Of a stretch of DNA of 64,000 nucleotides, positions 12,217 to 24,198 are shown in pieces. This stretch comes from Proales similis. Lineage: Eukaryota; Rotifera; Eurotatoria; Ploima; Proalidae. The stretch lies in contig JAGVRJ010000004.1 of NCBI GenBank assembly GCA_019059635.1, positions 682,001 through 746,000 of the forward strand, given 5' to 3'. A program made the translations under genes and the position numbers. The first letter of the stretch is position 1; every line of letters starts with the position of its first letter. Under the pieces are notes generated by a model. The model searched no databases. It was not told where the DNA came from and was given only the letters and a program-made list of their open reading frames with translations.

Positions 12217-13426
12217 ATGAGAATGCACAATGAGAGAGAAGAAAATGAAGTAGGAATGGCTCGGAGCAAATCGTGCAGACTCAGGGCTCGGACTGTGCTA
12301 GTTTGGATCCTGCTTCTATCGGCCGCTTTTTTGCTACTTTTGTTCAACAGTTTGCCTTCAGTGGGACATTTGCACTCGTTCGTTTCAAACACGCAGATCG
12401 GCCTCAAAGTGATAAATCAAAAGCTGAAAGAGTTCGACTTGTCCGCAGACACTCAATCGATATTGATCTCGCTGGGTCTGGAAGGCGATGCGCAGCCCAA
12501 CCAGACTCAGCTTGTGTTCGAAAGCGGTCAAATTTACAACAGGGAAAAGACAGCTCTACTCCGAATTCCGCCCATACTCACCGCCCTCACGGACTTTGGC
12601 GCACAAGCGCAGAGTTTGGTGCTTAGTAAATTAAAATATTTTCCACTCGACTTGTTTATTGTTTACACTCTCGACATGGGCAGCTCTGACTTGAGCCGAG
12701 TAAGTTTTCAACTGAACTTGATCCTCAATTTTGAGATAAAACAAAATCGACCAAATTAGCTCGTAACCGTGTGCAATTCATCTTGCCAAATTCATCGATT
12801 CGACTTGGACAAATACAGTGGACACCTGGCCAGTGGCAAACTCAGCCTGCTCAAGCCCCTAATCATTCAGGTAGCGATTCCAGGTCGATCTAGTTTGCAA
12901 GAAAACCAACTTTGACCAAAACCGATAGCAAGTTTTAAACACGTTCGGCTCTGTCATATGGATCGAGACGCCGTTCATGTTCGTTTCGTCCGACGTGGAA
13001 AGCTATCTGCCACGAGCGAACGATGTCGGACTGGTCACATGGCCGCTGGCTCATCCCATCACTCATCTAACGCATGCGAACATGTTCGAGTTCTTCGGCT
13101 TCAAGCCGAGCCAGTTCTACTTCATGCACATGCTCGACACGCGGCGAATGATTCTGAACGAAAGCGTAGAGCTGAAATTGAACATAATGAAGCCTTGGGT
13201 CAGCTGCAGTCTGACCAGAGAGTGCATAGTGCCGTCCGGGGCCAAATCGTCGGGATGCAATTTCGAGCGTCGGCCCAAATTCCTCTACTCGGGCTGTCAT
13301 CGCTACGAAATGTCAGCGCTGAGTGTAATAGCAACGTCCTATTTTGAATTCGATCAAATTTTCTTCGCCCCTACTTCAAGCCAGAACGACTCTTCTTCGC
13401 TGTTCAAATCATTCTACGACCTTTGA
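12217..13426 (+). CDS. Type II membrane protein, glycosyltransferase-like (DUF1647-like)
   Basis: Exons 12217-12699, 12760-12870 and 12929-13426 join in frame to 363 residues. An N-terminal basic stretch is followed by one membrane helix (about residues 27-44), then a lumenal domain: the type II layout of Golgi enzymes. The domain shows VIWIETPFMF, then HPITHLTHANMFEF, then PWVSCSLTRECIVPSG and CHRYEMSALSV. This order (W-[DE] strand, Thr-His motif, PW..C.L...C..P, CHR.[DE].SAL) resembles invertebrate DUF1647-type putative glycosyltransferases. That match is from memory and moderate. The W-E pair stands where I would expect W-D, so the presumed metal/sugar acidic residue is conservatively changed. 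Start could instead be the ATG at 12256, which would shorten the cytoplasmic tail by 13 residues. Confidence 0.62.
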
Positions 13427-13617
13427 GACGCCGTCGCTGTTTCAATTCAAGTTCTAAAAGTCATAATGCGCCTAGAGACAACGACCAAACACACTTTTGC
13501 ACGAATAATTTATTTATGGTTTTGATTGATTCATTGGATTGTTCAAAAAAAAAGAATTCGATGTCACGTACGCTGAATAAATTCGAGTCAGAACAATCAA
13601 AAAGCAAGTTTGAAAGC

Positions 13618-15440
13618 CTAATTCAGGCGAATGGTCACATTTTTCACTTCGGTGTACTCCCTAAGACCGTACTCGCCCCTGTTGGAATCAAATTGTTACA
13701 AGTTGACGAGTTGCGAGATTCCTAAAAGGCTGCTTACAACTCTCGGCCAAAGCCGCTTTGCTTGAAGCCGCCAAACGGCGCCTGATTGGAAACTGCATCG
13801 TAGCAGTTCACCCAGACAGTGCCCGCTTCGAGCGCATGTGCCAGAGGAATGACTTTGTTGATGTCATTGCAGTAGATACCGGCAGCCAGTCCATAGCTTG
13901 TGTTGCTATCAAACGAGGTGTTATTAAGATTAAAGAGCGTCAGATAAATAAGAGCCAAAGAGAGTTGGCTTACTTGGCTCGTTTGAGAGCCTCGTTAAAG
14001 TCGTTGAACTTGAAAATCGAAACCACTGGACCGAATATCTCCTCCTTGGCAATTGTCATATCATCTTGCACATCGGTGAAGATTGTCGGACGAATGAAGA
14101 AGCCCTTGTCGCCGACTCTTTCTCCGCCCTCAGCAACTTTGGCGCCTTCTTGCTTGCCGATTTGAATATAGCGCATGACTCGGTTGAATTGTGCCTCGCT
14201 CACTATTGCGCCGTATGACGAGTTCTCATCGAACGGATCGCCAACGCTTTTTGACTGCGCGATTTCTTTCAGTTTGGCCACAAACTTGTCATGAATGCTT
14301 TCGTGAACAAACACTCGACTGGGTGCGCAACACGACTGCCCTTGGTTTTCAAATATGCCTCCAGCTGTGTCCTCGGCAGCTCTGGCGATGCCGCTGTCGT
14401 CCAAGTCAAATATGATGAACGGCGATTTGCCACCAAGCTCAAGACTGACACGTTTCAAGTTTGACTTGGCCGATGCCTCTTGAATCTTTCGGCCAGTTGC
14501 AGTCGAGCCCGTGAATGCGATCTTGTTGACATCGTTGTGCATGGCAAGCGCCATGCCCGCAATCGGTCCAAAGCCTGGCACCACATTTATTACTCCGGGC
14601 GGGAAGCCGGCCTCGCGCGCCAGCCCAGCGACCTCCAGTGCGGTCAATGGTGTCTGCTCGGCTGGCTTTAGGACAATGGTGTTTCCGCAGGCCAATGCTG
14701 GCCCGAACTTCCATGCAAGCATCGAAATCGGATAATTCCATGGAATGATCTGTCCACAGACTCCGATCGGCTCGTGCCGAGTGTAGGTAAAGAACGGACC
14801 GTCGACTGGTATTGTCTGACCGAATATTTTGTCTGTCCATCCGGCGTAGTACTCGAGACACTTGACCGAGTAGTCGATATCGCCGAGAGAAGCGGTGACT
14901 GTCTTTCCGTTGTTTAGTGATTCCAATCGCTATCAGTTGAAACAAGGCTTCATAGGAGCACATCAATGAATAAAGACTTGAAAAAAAAAATGCAAACCGC
15001 CAAGTTCTCTCGATCTCGCTTTAAAAGCTGAGCCAATCTGTGAATTAGAGCGCCTCTATCCGACGGGTCCAGTGTGCGCCATTCAGAATCGATAGCGAAG
15101 GCTTTTCGAGCCGCTGCCACTGCCAGGTCTATGTCGGTCGCGTCTCCTTCTTGCACTTGAGCGATCACTTCTTCGGTGGCCGGATTGTAGGTTGGAAATG
15201 TTCTGCCCGACGATGCGTTGACAAACTCATTGTTTATAAAAATCTTTTATCGAAGCAAATAGATTCACTGGAAAATTGAAGCCGGCTGCCAATAAGCTTA
15301 GAAATTACTTGTGTGTATCTGACCAAAGGATTCTGAGCCATTATTACAGAGAAAGAACGGGTGGCGCTTTTTTCGAATAAATTAGAAGTGACGCGAATCG
15401 ATTTTGCTTTTAAAACAAAGTGCACTCTGCTCCAAAACAT
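13618..15440 (-). CDS. Aldehyde dehydrogenase, ALDH1/2 class
   Basis: Five exons (15440-15309, 15243-14998, 14929-13974, 13905-13738, 13678-13618) give 520 residues. Catalytic features are complete: IIPWNYP with the oxyanion Asn (about 191), SLELGGKSP with the general-base Glu (about 290) and [11 protein letters not shown] with the nucleophile Cys (about 326). The NAD-binding FTGSTATG and the closing [15 protein letters not shown] and [12 protein letters not shown] are also present. It would oxidise aldehydes to acids with NAD+. The first about 33 residues are basic, free of acidic residues until residue 23 and Ser/Thr-rich, then comes a second Met (IMAQNP). That fits a mitochondrial presequence with a possible internal cytosolic start, as in ALDH2-type enzymes. 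Introns are 59-68 nt. Confidence 0.93.
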
Positions 15441-16151
15441 TTTTGTTGCCGTTTAAGAGGCTAGGCGACACTTAATTTATCTTCTGTTCGAATAGAACTT
15501 GAGAATTATTTGCTCTGTTGTCTAAGATCACAAGAAAGAAAGAAAAAGAGAGAGAGAGAGAAACGGGAGCAGAGAGATCACGGGAACGGCCAACCAAAGA
15601 GGCTTGCGTCCATCTGCTGATAATTTCTAGCCGAAAACGAGTTAGAAGACACGCGGGGTGAGGCAAACTTGACCTCAAAACGAAACAGCATACATTTCAG
15701 AACAATGCCCACAAACTGTTTGGCCAGCCGAATTCTAAGCGAACTGCAGTCGTCAGTGTTTCTTCAAAATGCGAATTTATTCTTTTGTTTAAGATGTTTG
15801 TTTAATAACGAATCGATGAGAGGAAAATAACGAAAAGCAAAACAAAACACGAGCAAATGAGACAGATTTCAGCGCTTGAGATGAAGAAAAGACCTCTAAA
15901 TGAACAGAATGAATGAAATACTTTTAGTTGGGGCAGTTCGAGACAAATGAGAAAAGAAATATACGCTTCAATGTAACAATCTTGTTGGGATTCTGTTTCA
16001 AGCTGCGGAGTAGACGCTTTTAGAATATGGGCTGCGAATGATAAAAAAGAGCATCTGCTGCCCGTTCGTTGCTCAAATTGGCCACCTTGGATTGTTTAGC
16101 TTCTTTTTAGACCTTTCTTCTTTCCTAGTTTGGGTTTGTCAACTAAATTGT
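15441..16151. other. Spacer between ALDH start and mitofusin stop
   Basis: About 700 bases that should hold the ALDH promoter and the mitofusin 3' UTR. A GA-rich stretch lies near 15537-15562 and AT-rich sequence near 15770-15960. I see no exon. Confidence 0.5.
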
Positions 16152-19000
16152 CTAGATCGACGGCAGTTCCAGGTAGTCGCGCGCGAACTTTTCAAAGTCG
16201 TCGTGCAAATATTGGCCCTTGTTTCTGTTTTAGAGTTCGATTTAGCAGCTTAATCTTCTTCGATTGCTTTTATGCTCGTTCACTTACCTGAGTATCTTGG
16301 TCTGGTTTAGTACTTGATTCAGGGTCTTGATCTTTGCCTCGTACTTTTTCATTTCTTCAAAGTATTCATCGCGAGTAATGTCAATGTAGCGGCACATTTG
16401 CGCAAAATAAGTCGAGAGTTCCCTTGAAGTGTTCGAATCTGTTTAGCTTTCGGGCTCACTTGTTTGTCTGGCTCAATCACTTACTGTTGTACTTGAGATG
16501 CGGCGTTCTGGCTGGTCAGATCAACAATCAGTCTTAGTTTAGAGCTTGCATAGTCGGCATATTGCCGCTTGAACAGTTTCTCTTGAGTCTTGCGCGTCCA
16601 CATTAAGCGCTCGTACAAATAGCACAGACCGTACAAAGTGCCGGTAATGGCCAGAATTTTCCATCCGAGCCCTTTCCAAACCTGACCGGGCAAATTAGAC
16701 GAGTTTAGAGCTGACGCACTAATTAGTAGAAAGTCGAAGAAAAATGCTCACCACTCCACCGACAGCAATGAGCACCACGTTTGATTGGGAGGTGACCAAC
16801 TGGAAGCCTTGAAGCAAGAGAAGAAGGTTGCCTGTTTGGTCCTCGGCAGGCGGGGCGAACGAGTCCAAGTTGCTTGAACTTCGCGAGTTCTGCATACTCT
16901 TGGCGTTTGACGCCGAAGCAAAGTTGAACGCGCCCGTAGAAAATAGCTGATTTGAGTTGAACGACTTGTTTCCAGTGAATCGTCGAATGAGAGCAGTGAG
17001 GCCCAGTGAAAAGTGAAAGCTAATGTCCTCTCTGTAAGAATGATCATCAGATTAAGAATCAAACAAAAGCAGCCGCAGAAATGATTAATACCGGAAATCG
17101 GCGCAGAGATTTGTACAATCGAGGCGGTAGTTGATCATGAAGTCAGTTCTGGGCAAAGTGTTGTTTATCATTCGTCTATTTTCTTCAGACACGACCAGCT
17201 CCAACACTCGTTCTTGATTGGGCCGTCAGAGCTTTGCATCATAAGAGAGACGATGAAACAACTTACCTTTGATCTCGTTCTGAGTTTTGGTCAAATTTTG
17301 CATCAGCGGCTGGTCGAGCCGCTTGGACAAGTGCTCCGAGAGTTTTTGCGCCACGAATTTGTGCAGCTCTTTCTTGTACCAGTTGAGCTGGTTCTCTTCG
17401 GGATGGAAAGGCCGCTCGTAGTCATCAATCAGATTGTAGAGCGATTTTATCTCTTCGTTCAGAGTGATGCCCACGTTTTTCTCGACGCCGTACATCACAC
17501 TGCGGATTTTCTCTTTCATCTCTTGAGTAAAGTCCTGCAGCTTTCGCTCGATGGTCTCAATCTTGTGCACAATCTCTTTGTACATGTTCTCGTTGTTGAG
17601 TTTTGTGTTGGTCGCATTCTGAAAGGACTCGTCAAGAATGCGGCGCAGTGTGGAGGCCATTTCTTTGCCTCGTTGAGTCGGCTGGTCGAATTTGGTCTTT
17701 ACCGCGCTCAGCGATATGCACTTTTCGAACTCGGCCTCGAACCATTCGAACTGAAGCAGTCGGCTCTGATAGCCCGACGGAAGTTGAACGTTAGGCTGAG
17801 TGCGAACGGCAAGCACCTCACGAGCTGAGACGAAGTAGTTGCGATTGCTAAAGTCTTGAGGCGAGCAGACCTTGAGCTCGGTGCACAGAAATTCAGTGTT
17901 TCGCTCGGTGTGCTGCTGTTTCACTATTTCGGCGGTCTCAGGCTCGAACGCAGTCGCATCCCATCTATTGTTTAATATGAACATGTTTGGCTGACTCAGG
18001 CGTTCACTGACTTTATGAAAGAACTCTTTCTCCTTTTTACATGGACGCGAATTAAAATCGAATCACAAATGGCAAGCGAACGCCAATTACAGTTTTAGTG
18101 AGAGTAGACTCCGCATTGACGACCAGCACAAAGACATCGGCGTCCAGACACTGCTGGTCGATCCAATCATCCAAATCGGTTGAGACATCAATGCCCGGAC
18201 TGTCGACAAACACGACGTCTTCTTTGAGCAAGCGGCACTTTTCCTTGGGCCACAAAATTTTGACCAGCGAGCTCGGCTCGAGCTTTTCGTCCGACAGAGC
18301 GCTGCCCAAATTGTTCAAGTGGCTTATGTCAATGGGCATGTCGTTTTTGGGAGTGTAAATGCACGGGTTTTCAGTCGAGTCAATGCCTTCTACTTGAAGA
18401 AAGCAGTTTGTCGTGTGGCCGATTCCAGTCGGCAAGAGCTTCTCGCGCAACATGGCGTTTATCACGGTGCTTTTGCCGTTGCTCGTCCTATGCAATTGAA
18501 TGCGAGTCAAAGTTTGAACTCTTCGTGGCGTCATCATGTAAACAACAACCTGCCGAAGAAGACCACTTTCATGCGATCGCGCGAAATCATTTTCATGAGT
18601 CCGTTGCACTTTTCCTGGAACGTTTTCAGCTGAGCCAAATCTTTGGCATCAATGACGCCCGCGTCAACCATGCAGGGTGCTAGAATGAAATAATCATTTA
18701 ATCCAGATTGGAGCCCGCTCGGAGTGCGAATGTTGCTTACAGTCGACAAATTTATCAATCTCGCCGATAAATGCATGAAATCTAACGTAGACGTTGTTGA
18801 TGGCCTGCTTGGCTCTGGTGAACAATTTGAGTGGCGATGAATCTTGCCCTTGATTGTCAAGCGTTAGTCGTCAAATAGGCCACTCTGAAGCGTTCATGTA
18901 AGCACAAACCATTTCCAGTCGAGTGATTCAATGAACTGAACGCATTCGAATTCGCTATGGACACATTGCGATTGAGCTTGGGCGGACCGTTCTCTGACAT
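16152..19000 (-). CDS. Mitofusin (outer-membrane fusion GTPase)
   Basis: Starts at ATG 19000 ([12 protein letters not shown]...) and ends with TAG at 16154-16152. The dynamin-type GTPase has its P-loop [15 protein letters not shown] across an exon junction near 18490-18560, the switch [14 protein letters not shown] and the base-binding NNRWD. Heptad-rich helical segments follow (about 17600-17226). Then comes a double membrane segment ([10 protein letters not shown]... and [16 protein letters not shown]) and a final helical region ending [11 protein letters not shown]. This is the full mitofusin order: GTPase, HR1, paired transmembrane hairpin, HR2. It tethers and fuses outer mitochondrial membranes. 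At least eight exons with short introns; one P-loop intron has the weak donor GTTGTT. No part of the core is missing. The gene is head-to-tail with VPS26C, 168 nt apart. Confidence 0.92.
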
Positions 19001-19168
19001 TCTTCCAAAAATTATTAGAAAAGTTGAAATTGGTTGAATTGAATAATTTGCACAGGGAGGTCAGTCCTGAGCCATCACTTTGCTAAAAGTTGTTTACAAG
19101 CAGGCTGCATTATGATTTATTCTGGTCAGTTTTGGCGTTTAAAAGAAAAAGAAAAGAGCGGATTGAGG

Positions 19169-20497
19169 TCAATATCGAGTGAGCTTGATCGGAAATGTCT
19201 CGCTTATGAGCTTGTCGTCCTCGAACACAATCACCAAGTTGACTTGGAACTCTGTTTTCGTCATCATTAACTTAGAGCCGAACGAGCATGGTTGGTCAGC
19301 AGATAAATACCGATTTTGAAGTTGGTGGCGTTCAACGACGGACAAGTGAACAGGCGAGGGAATATCATGTAAATGGGAATTTCAATCTCTCTGGCCACAT
19401 CGCCGTCTCCGATTTGAACGTTTTGAATCTCAGTCACTTGGTCGATTTGAGAATTTTATGAAAAAGAGAAAAATGTAAGAAAACAAGCCAATCATGAATT
19501 ACGGTCTTTTGAGTAGCCCTCGGCACAGCCACATGTCTCGACTCGAATTAACTGAAGCTCAATCGATTTGATTGGCCGATCGCACTCGTGAACAATCAAA
19601 TGTCCACTGAACGGCTTTTGAATGCAGCATATGCTCGAGTCAATGCGGCCACTCAAACGAAACTTGGGCGCTTGATTTCTCTTTAAAATAGAGTAAGCAT
19701 GAGTGTTTTCACCGAGGACAGGCAGCTCTGTTCACCTCTTTCAAGTTGCTCAAGTTCTCAGGCGAGAGTTTGAAATCAATCGGCTTCTCGGACGCCTTTT
19801 CCGCCAGCTCACTCGTCGGCTAATCCATTCGAAGCATTCGTCAAGTTTATTCGAGAGATTTTCTCAAGTCCCAAGCCCCTACCGGATATATGATGTTGAC
19901 CTCGATCTGTCTAGTCATATCTTTGTTCAAGAATGAACGTTTCATGTCCACTCGCAGTAAATACTTTGTTGAAATAAAGTGAAATTGAATGATGCAGGCG
20001 AATGGCATCATGAATGAGGCAAACCTGGATGTTTATAAAGACGCCGTGATAGGTTTCGTATAAATGCTTCTGACTCGATTTGCCCTTGAGCTCGATCTCG
20101 AACGGAATCTCTGTCTGGCCAGCGCCCATTTTTCCCGGCTTAGACACTTCCAACGAATAGTTTATCAAGTTAATCGGCTTCAAGTGGATCAAATGAGTTT
20201 GAGAGGCGGCAAATTGAGTAAATCAGCTCACCTTGGCCGAGTTGTAGAAGGCGTCGAAAATGCCCACGTTCTTAGAGCTCAGGTTTATGTTGACGTTGCC
20301 TTCCAGGAAGAGGTAAATTCCATTGTGACTTATCGGCTCTTTTCCATTCACAATCACATCGCCGGCTATAACTTCCTAAAATTTTGCACAAGATTGTTAA
20401 CTGGTGGAACAGGCAAGCTGAAAACATGCTAGCTCACCCCTTGAGCATATTCTCTCGACGATCGTTTGATTCGGATGTCAATCGAGCAGTTCGACAT
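19169..20497 (-). CDS. VPS26C: VPS26C (DSCR3), Retriever complex arrestin-like subunit
   Basis: Exon 1 (20497-20438) reads MSNCSIDIRIKRSSREYAQG and joins 20375-20232 (EVIAGDVIVNGKEPI). Later exons contain KPINLINYSLEVSKPGK, ETYHGVFINIQ and IELQLIRVETCGCAEGYSKD, and the gene ends ISETFPIKLTRY with TGA at 19171-19169. These segments follow human VPS26C (DSCR3) from end to end and set it apart from VPS26A/B. The protein is an arrestin-fold member of Retriever (with VPS35L and VPS29), which recycles membrane cargo from endosomes. About 300 residues, the usual size. Confidence 0.9.
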
Positions 20498-21372
20498 GCT
20501 AGTCTAAGTGATCTGTGCGATCGTTCGCTTAAATCCAACTGTGAACAGCGGCTGATTCGTACCGCGCACATGTACTACACTTCGCTCTGGCGGTCGGTCG
20601 TGTGACACTGAGCCCCGCAGCGCGCCGAGATAATACTGCTGCTGAGCATCCAATGTTTCAGCAGAGATAAACGAGCGGTCGCTTTGTTTTCTCCTACTCG
20701 CTAGCTAGTGCTAAATTATGAACTCGAGCGTTGACTGCTTATAGCGTTCGAGCGCGTTTAGTTGCAATTTTTTCTTGCTCAAGCCTAATTCGTAGGCGTT
20801 TCTCTCTCTCTCTCTCTTTCACTTTTTGCGCATTTTTCGCTCTTTAATTTCTGCCCGAGCCCATGTGCCGCGCTATTTGACCACATCAGACCCGAGAGAG
20901 ACTTGAAGCTTATTTTTCAATCGACTGAGAGAGCTCTTCGTCAAGTGATTGTTGATTTGTTAATTCAGCAATTATGTTCTTTTTTGCCCATTTCTGATTT
21001 CCTACTATTCTTGGTGTTGTTTAAGTTCAAGCGATAGGACGTCAAACACCAGTCTGAATTCATTTATCTGATTAGCCCTCAAGATTTTTCTCGATTTGAT
21101 TCTGATCTATGCGAGAGGTATTGGGAGGCATCAGATGCTCTCCCTTGCAATTGAAGATTCAGCAAGTTCGATTACAAGTCGTTGACTCAAAATCGACGAG
21201 CGAATAGAAGCTCTAAACAATAAACTGTTGCAGTCTTATTTTGTTTGTTCTGAGAGCATAGAAAACATAAAAGAGTTTGAGTGAACTGGTGCCGCTCTAA
21301 TTGAGTTGCCTAGTAACGCAATCAGAACTTAACCTTTGAAGAGAAAGCTCGATCGGCAAGTTTAAAAATAAG
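20498..21372. other. Divergent intergenic region, VPS26C / CFAP119
   Basis: About 870 bases between head-to-head starts. It includes a CT-repeat run near 20800-20818 and no coding exon that I can support. It probably carries both promoters. Confidence 0.5.
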
Positions 21373-22312
21373 ATGGGCGAAAGATATCGTGAACCGCGCG
21401 AGCTGCGCTCCAGAATCTTGGCCTGGAGTGAGCTCAATGTCAACGAGATTGATCTCTTGCTTGTTACTTTTCGAACAAAATCTCACGCGGACACTCAACG
21501 GTAGACCCTGGTCCCTTTGAATCGGCTGATTTGAATTGACTCAATTTTGCCCGAGTTGAAGGTTTCTGGCCGACCTGTTCTGTCTTGACATGAATTCTGA
21601 CAAACACAAAATACTCATCGATCTGCATTATCAAGCAATTCAGTTTGGCATCGAGCACAAGTTTAGCAAAGTTCAACTCTCGACGTTTGTGACTATGGTT
21701 CGCATGGTCCACAAAGCCAACACCGGTAATATTCAAATTCGATTTCATCTAGTCAATTTGACCTCATTAAGCGAATAGAAACGCCGTTCGATAATCACAA
21801 ACAACTGGTCGAGTTTTTCCATCGACTTCTCATCACACATTCAATCAAAGTGAATACTTTGCCAGTCCGTCGCTTTCGCTTCTGAGTTTGAGCTTATCTT
21901 TTTTTTTTTTAAAGCGACCTCCGATCTGCACTCAAATATTCGACTCCAAAGCCATTTCGCTTGTGGCAGAGTTCATCAGCGACAGCTATTTAAGACATTA
22001 CCAACTCTACAAGTATGTGTTCACCCCGATGGTATGTCAACGTTCTTTCTGCGAATTAGCCGAATATATTAAAACTTGAGTCGCAAGACCGGCTTAAATT
22101 TGAGCTTGAGTCGAGTAGACCGAACGCCTTCACCTGAACTGAGCGAGTCAGCCCAGTCACACCGGGCAGATGACGAAAATGAAAAGAGAGCACAAAGCGC
22201 CAGCGTGGCCAAAAGCACGCATCAGTCTGGCCCAGAGAAAAAGTCCGCCCAAGAGCTGAAGGAATACATCAGAAATTTGTACAATGAGCACTTAGTCAAA
22301 TCGACCGATTGA
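21373..22312 (+). CDS. CFAP119: CFAP119 (CCDC189)-like cilia and flagella protein
   Basis: Five exons (21373-21500, 21562-21725, 21779-21849, 21915-22031, 22088-22312) give 234 residues, all joins in phase. The core reads LIDLHYQAIQFGIEHKFS, then ETPFDNHKQLVEFFHRLL, then SYLRHYQLYKYVFTPM followed by TGLNLSLSRVD. That matches my memory of the CFAP119/CCDC189 core (a helical domain ending in H-[YF]-x-L-Y-K-Y-V-F-T-P). The protein is linked to sperm flagella in mammals. The tail (residues about 170-234) is charged and disordered, perhaps an organism-specific extension. The acceptor for the last exon (AAG at 22087) was chosen because it is the only one that keeps YKYVFTP and an open frame to the stop. 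Its stop lies 2 nt from the stop of the opposite-strand RPS19BP1 gene. Confidence 0.72.
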
Positions 22313-22314
22313 AT

Positions 22315-22703
22315 TTATTTGAAATAGGTTTTTTCAAACTCTTTGAAATCTTCCTCAGTAAATACAGTATCTTGGGCGCTGCCCGATTCCTTTTTATTCT
22401 CATTTGTCGTCTTTTCCTCCAGTGCGTTGATCGTCTTCATTCCACGTAGCTTGGACATGAGTTTAAGATATTTCAGATTTCGTCTTATTCGCTCTTTTCT
22501 GGATAGCTCTTCTGAATTGTTTGCCGTCGATGCTTTTTTATTCAGCCCTTTTTCTTTCCGACTCTTGCTCTTACTCCTTGTTTTCAAATCTATTTCACAA
22601 CAGAGCGTTCGTTTAAGATGCGACGCCAGCTTTTCTTTCGTTCACTTTTACCTTCATCCTCACTCAACAGTTCCAGTGCTTTCTTCACTAGACGTTTGGA
22701 CAT
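22315..22703 (-). CDS. RPS19BP1: RPS19BP1 / AROS (active regulator of SIRT1)
   Basis: Exon 1 (22703-22652) reads MSKRLVKKALELLSEDE. It joins exon 2 (22589-22315) across a 62-nt intron to give 108 residues. The lysine-rich middle and the C-terminal signature DTVFTEEDFKEFEKTYF match the AROS family, whose human member ends in a very similar TVFTEEDF block. In humans it binds RPS19 and the deacetylase SIRT1 and has a nucleolar role in small-subunit assembly. Length and gene shape are normal for the family. Confidence 0.88.
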
Positions 22704-22960
22704 GTTTATGTTTCTTCTCCCTTGCTTCGATATTCCTCTCTTCCTGTTTACCTATTTCTATCATTTTTGGGAAAAATCTTAGTCGAGTTTCAAACGCGCA
22801 AGTATTTGACTTCGCTGCCAAGCAGAGCCGTTTTCAAAATCAGAGCCATATTGAAATACGCCTTTTTTTAGGTTAAAACCGTTTGAGAACTCGTGAGATT
22901 TATAATAACAAATTTTTAAATATGAGAACAAAAGGCTTGTCTTTAAGACCGAATTGAATT

Positions 22961-23735
22961 TCACTCTTCACCGAACTCTTCTGGATAATCTTCGATTAGC
23001 CAATGATTTAAACTGGCTACCGTCCATTCGCCTGCGTTTCCTTGTGTGTATTCTCGGACAAATCTTGAAACGCGTTCAGACAGCTCAGAGAGGCCTTTGA
23101 ATGTTGCGAGCTTACCGATAGTCGGCCACCATAAGCGACTCACGAAACTTCTTGGCCAAATCCTGAAGTTGAGTTGAATCGAATGACATTTTGTTTACCT
23201 CCTCGGCAAAGCCGGGCGCGACAAAGAACTTCATTGCGATGCCCACAAAGAGGCCGTTCTGGGACACTGTCTTGAATTCGATGGGCATTATGGTCTGGAC
23301 ATCTTTAGCATCGTTTACTGCGACTCGACGTCGTTGTCCAGCGTTCAGATTTTCATAATTTCGCTTTATCTCGTCGACGACCTTGGGATCGACGAGCTCC
23401 TTAAGCGACTCGAAATCGCCTCTTGAAATCTTGTTGGAAACAGCGATGAGCGCTTGTGTGGCGCCCAGCACAAAGTCACGATAGCGGAACGACGGGTCTA
23501 CTCTCAGCATACTTAGTCCCATATGGAGTCGCACACCCAAATACTCAAGCGGGCTAATAGTGAGAAAACGAGGCATGTCGGTTAGCTTGAGCGGCTTCGG
23601 ATTGTTCGTTTTTTTGCTCTGCATATTTACTGCCGATGTGGAAAAGTGACTAAATTGACCATACGGGCCATTGTTTGAGTGGCAGTTGAAGCTGAAGGCG
23701 GTTGACAGGCGCCTGAGAGTTATGCGCAGCGTCAT
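22961..23735 (-). CDS. MAIP1: MAIP1-like Tim44-domain mitochondrial matrix protein
   Basis: Exons 23735-23116 and 23063-22961 join across a 52-nt intron to 240 residues. The N-terminus is Arg/Ser-rich with almost no acidic residues, a mitochondrial presequence. The rest is a Tim44-like fold: FRYRDFVLGATQALIAVSNK, a segment with DVQTIMPIEFKTVSQNG, and a final FVREYTQG...GEWTVASLNHW. This fits m-AAA protease-interacting protein 1 (MAIP1, C2orf47), which helps deliver EMRE to the m-AAA protease. The related ribosomal protein mL45 shares the fold, so the exact member is likely rather than certain. Confidence 0.72.
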
Positions 23736-24198
23736 AATATTTTGGCTCTTTTAGTTCGGTTTCAATCGATTTTAGCTCGTCAGACGAAATATTTGAAATC
23801 GCGATCTAAATCGCTCAATAGAAAAGATGCACTCGACGCTCGGTTGCAAAATTAGAAATATTTTGATCTCACATTCACTGTGTTGGGTTGCACAAAGTCA
23901 AACCCAACTTGACATCGTGTGCCCGAAATTAAAGGATCATAAACAAAGACTTTTTCATCGATCTGTTTGATCTAAAGTTTCTCAACAATTTATTCTTATA
24001 AATAATAATTCTGTGGCACGAGATACGAAATGCATGTGACATGAGTCTCAACTCGACTTGGGCTTGAGTGGCGAAATAAACAGTGGTCGTAATTCACAAT
24101 TTAGTTGGCTTTAAAGCGAGCGTGTCGATCATTTTTTCGGCGATCTTATGCCCATGGCAAGAGTCTGAATACAAAGAGATCGTTCACACACTGTTTAC
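23736..24198. other. Spacer between MAIP1 start and the unknown gene
   Basis: About 460 bases between two minus-strand genes. AT-rich, with an A/T stretch near 23985-24010 that may be the 3' end of the upstream gene. No exon seen. Confidence 0.45.

Noticed and set aside
14439-14966. 175-codon minus ORF overlapping ALDH exon 3
   Set aside because: Other frame of the ALDH exon; Arg/Cys/His-rich shadow composition.
17214-17828. Plus-strand 204-codon ORF opposite mitofusin
   Set aside because: Antisense shadow of the helical region of mitofusin; no family signal and the minus frame is clearly coding.
22013-22080. Alternative CFAP119 intron with donor at 22013 (before YVFTP)
   Set aside because: It is in phase but would remove the conserved KYVFTP motif; the 22032-22087 intron keeps it and also stays in frame.
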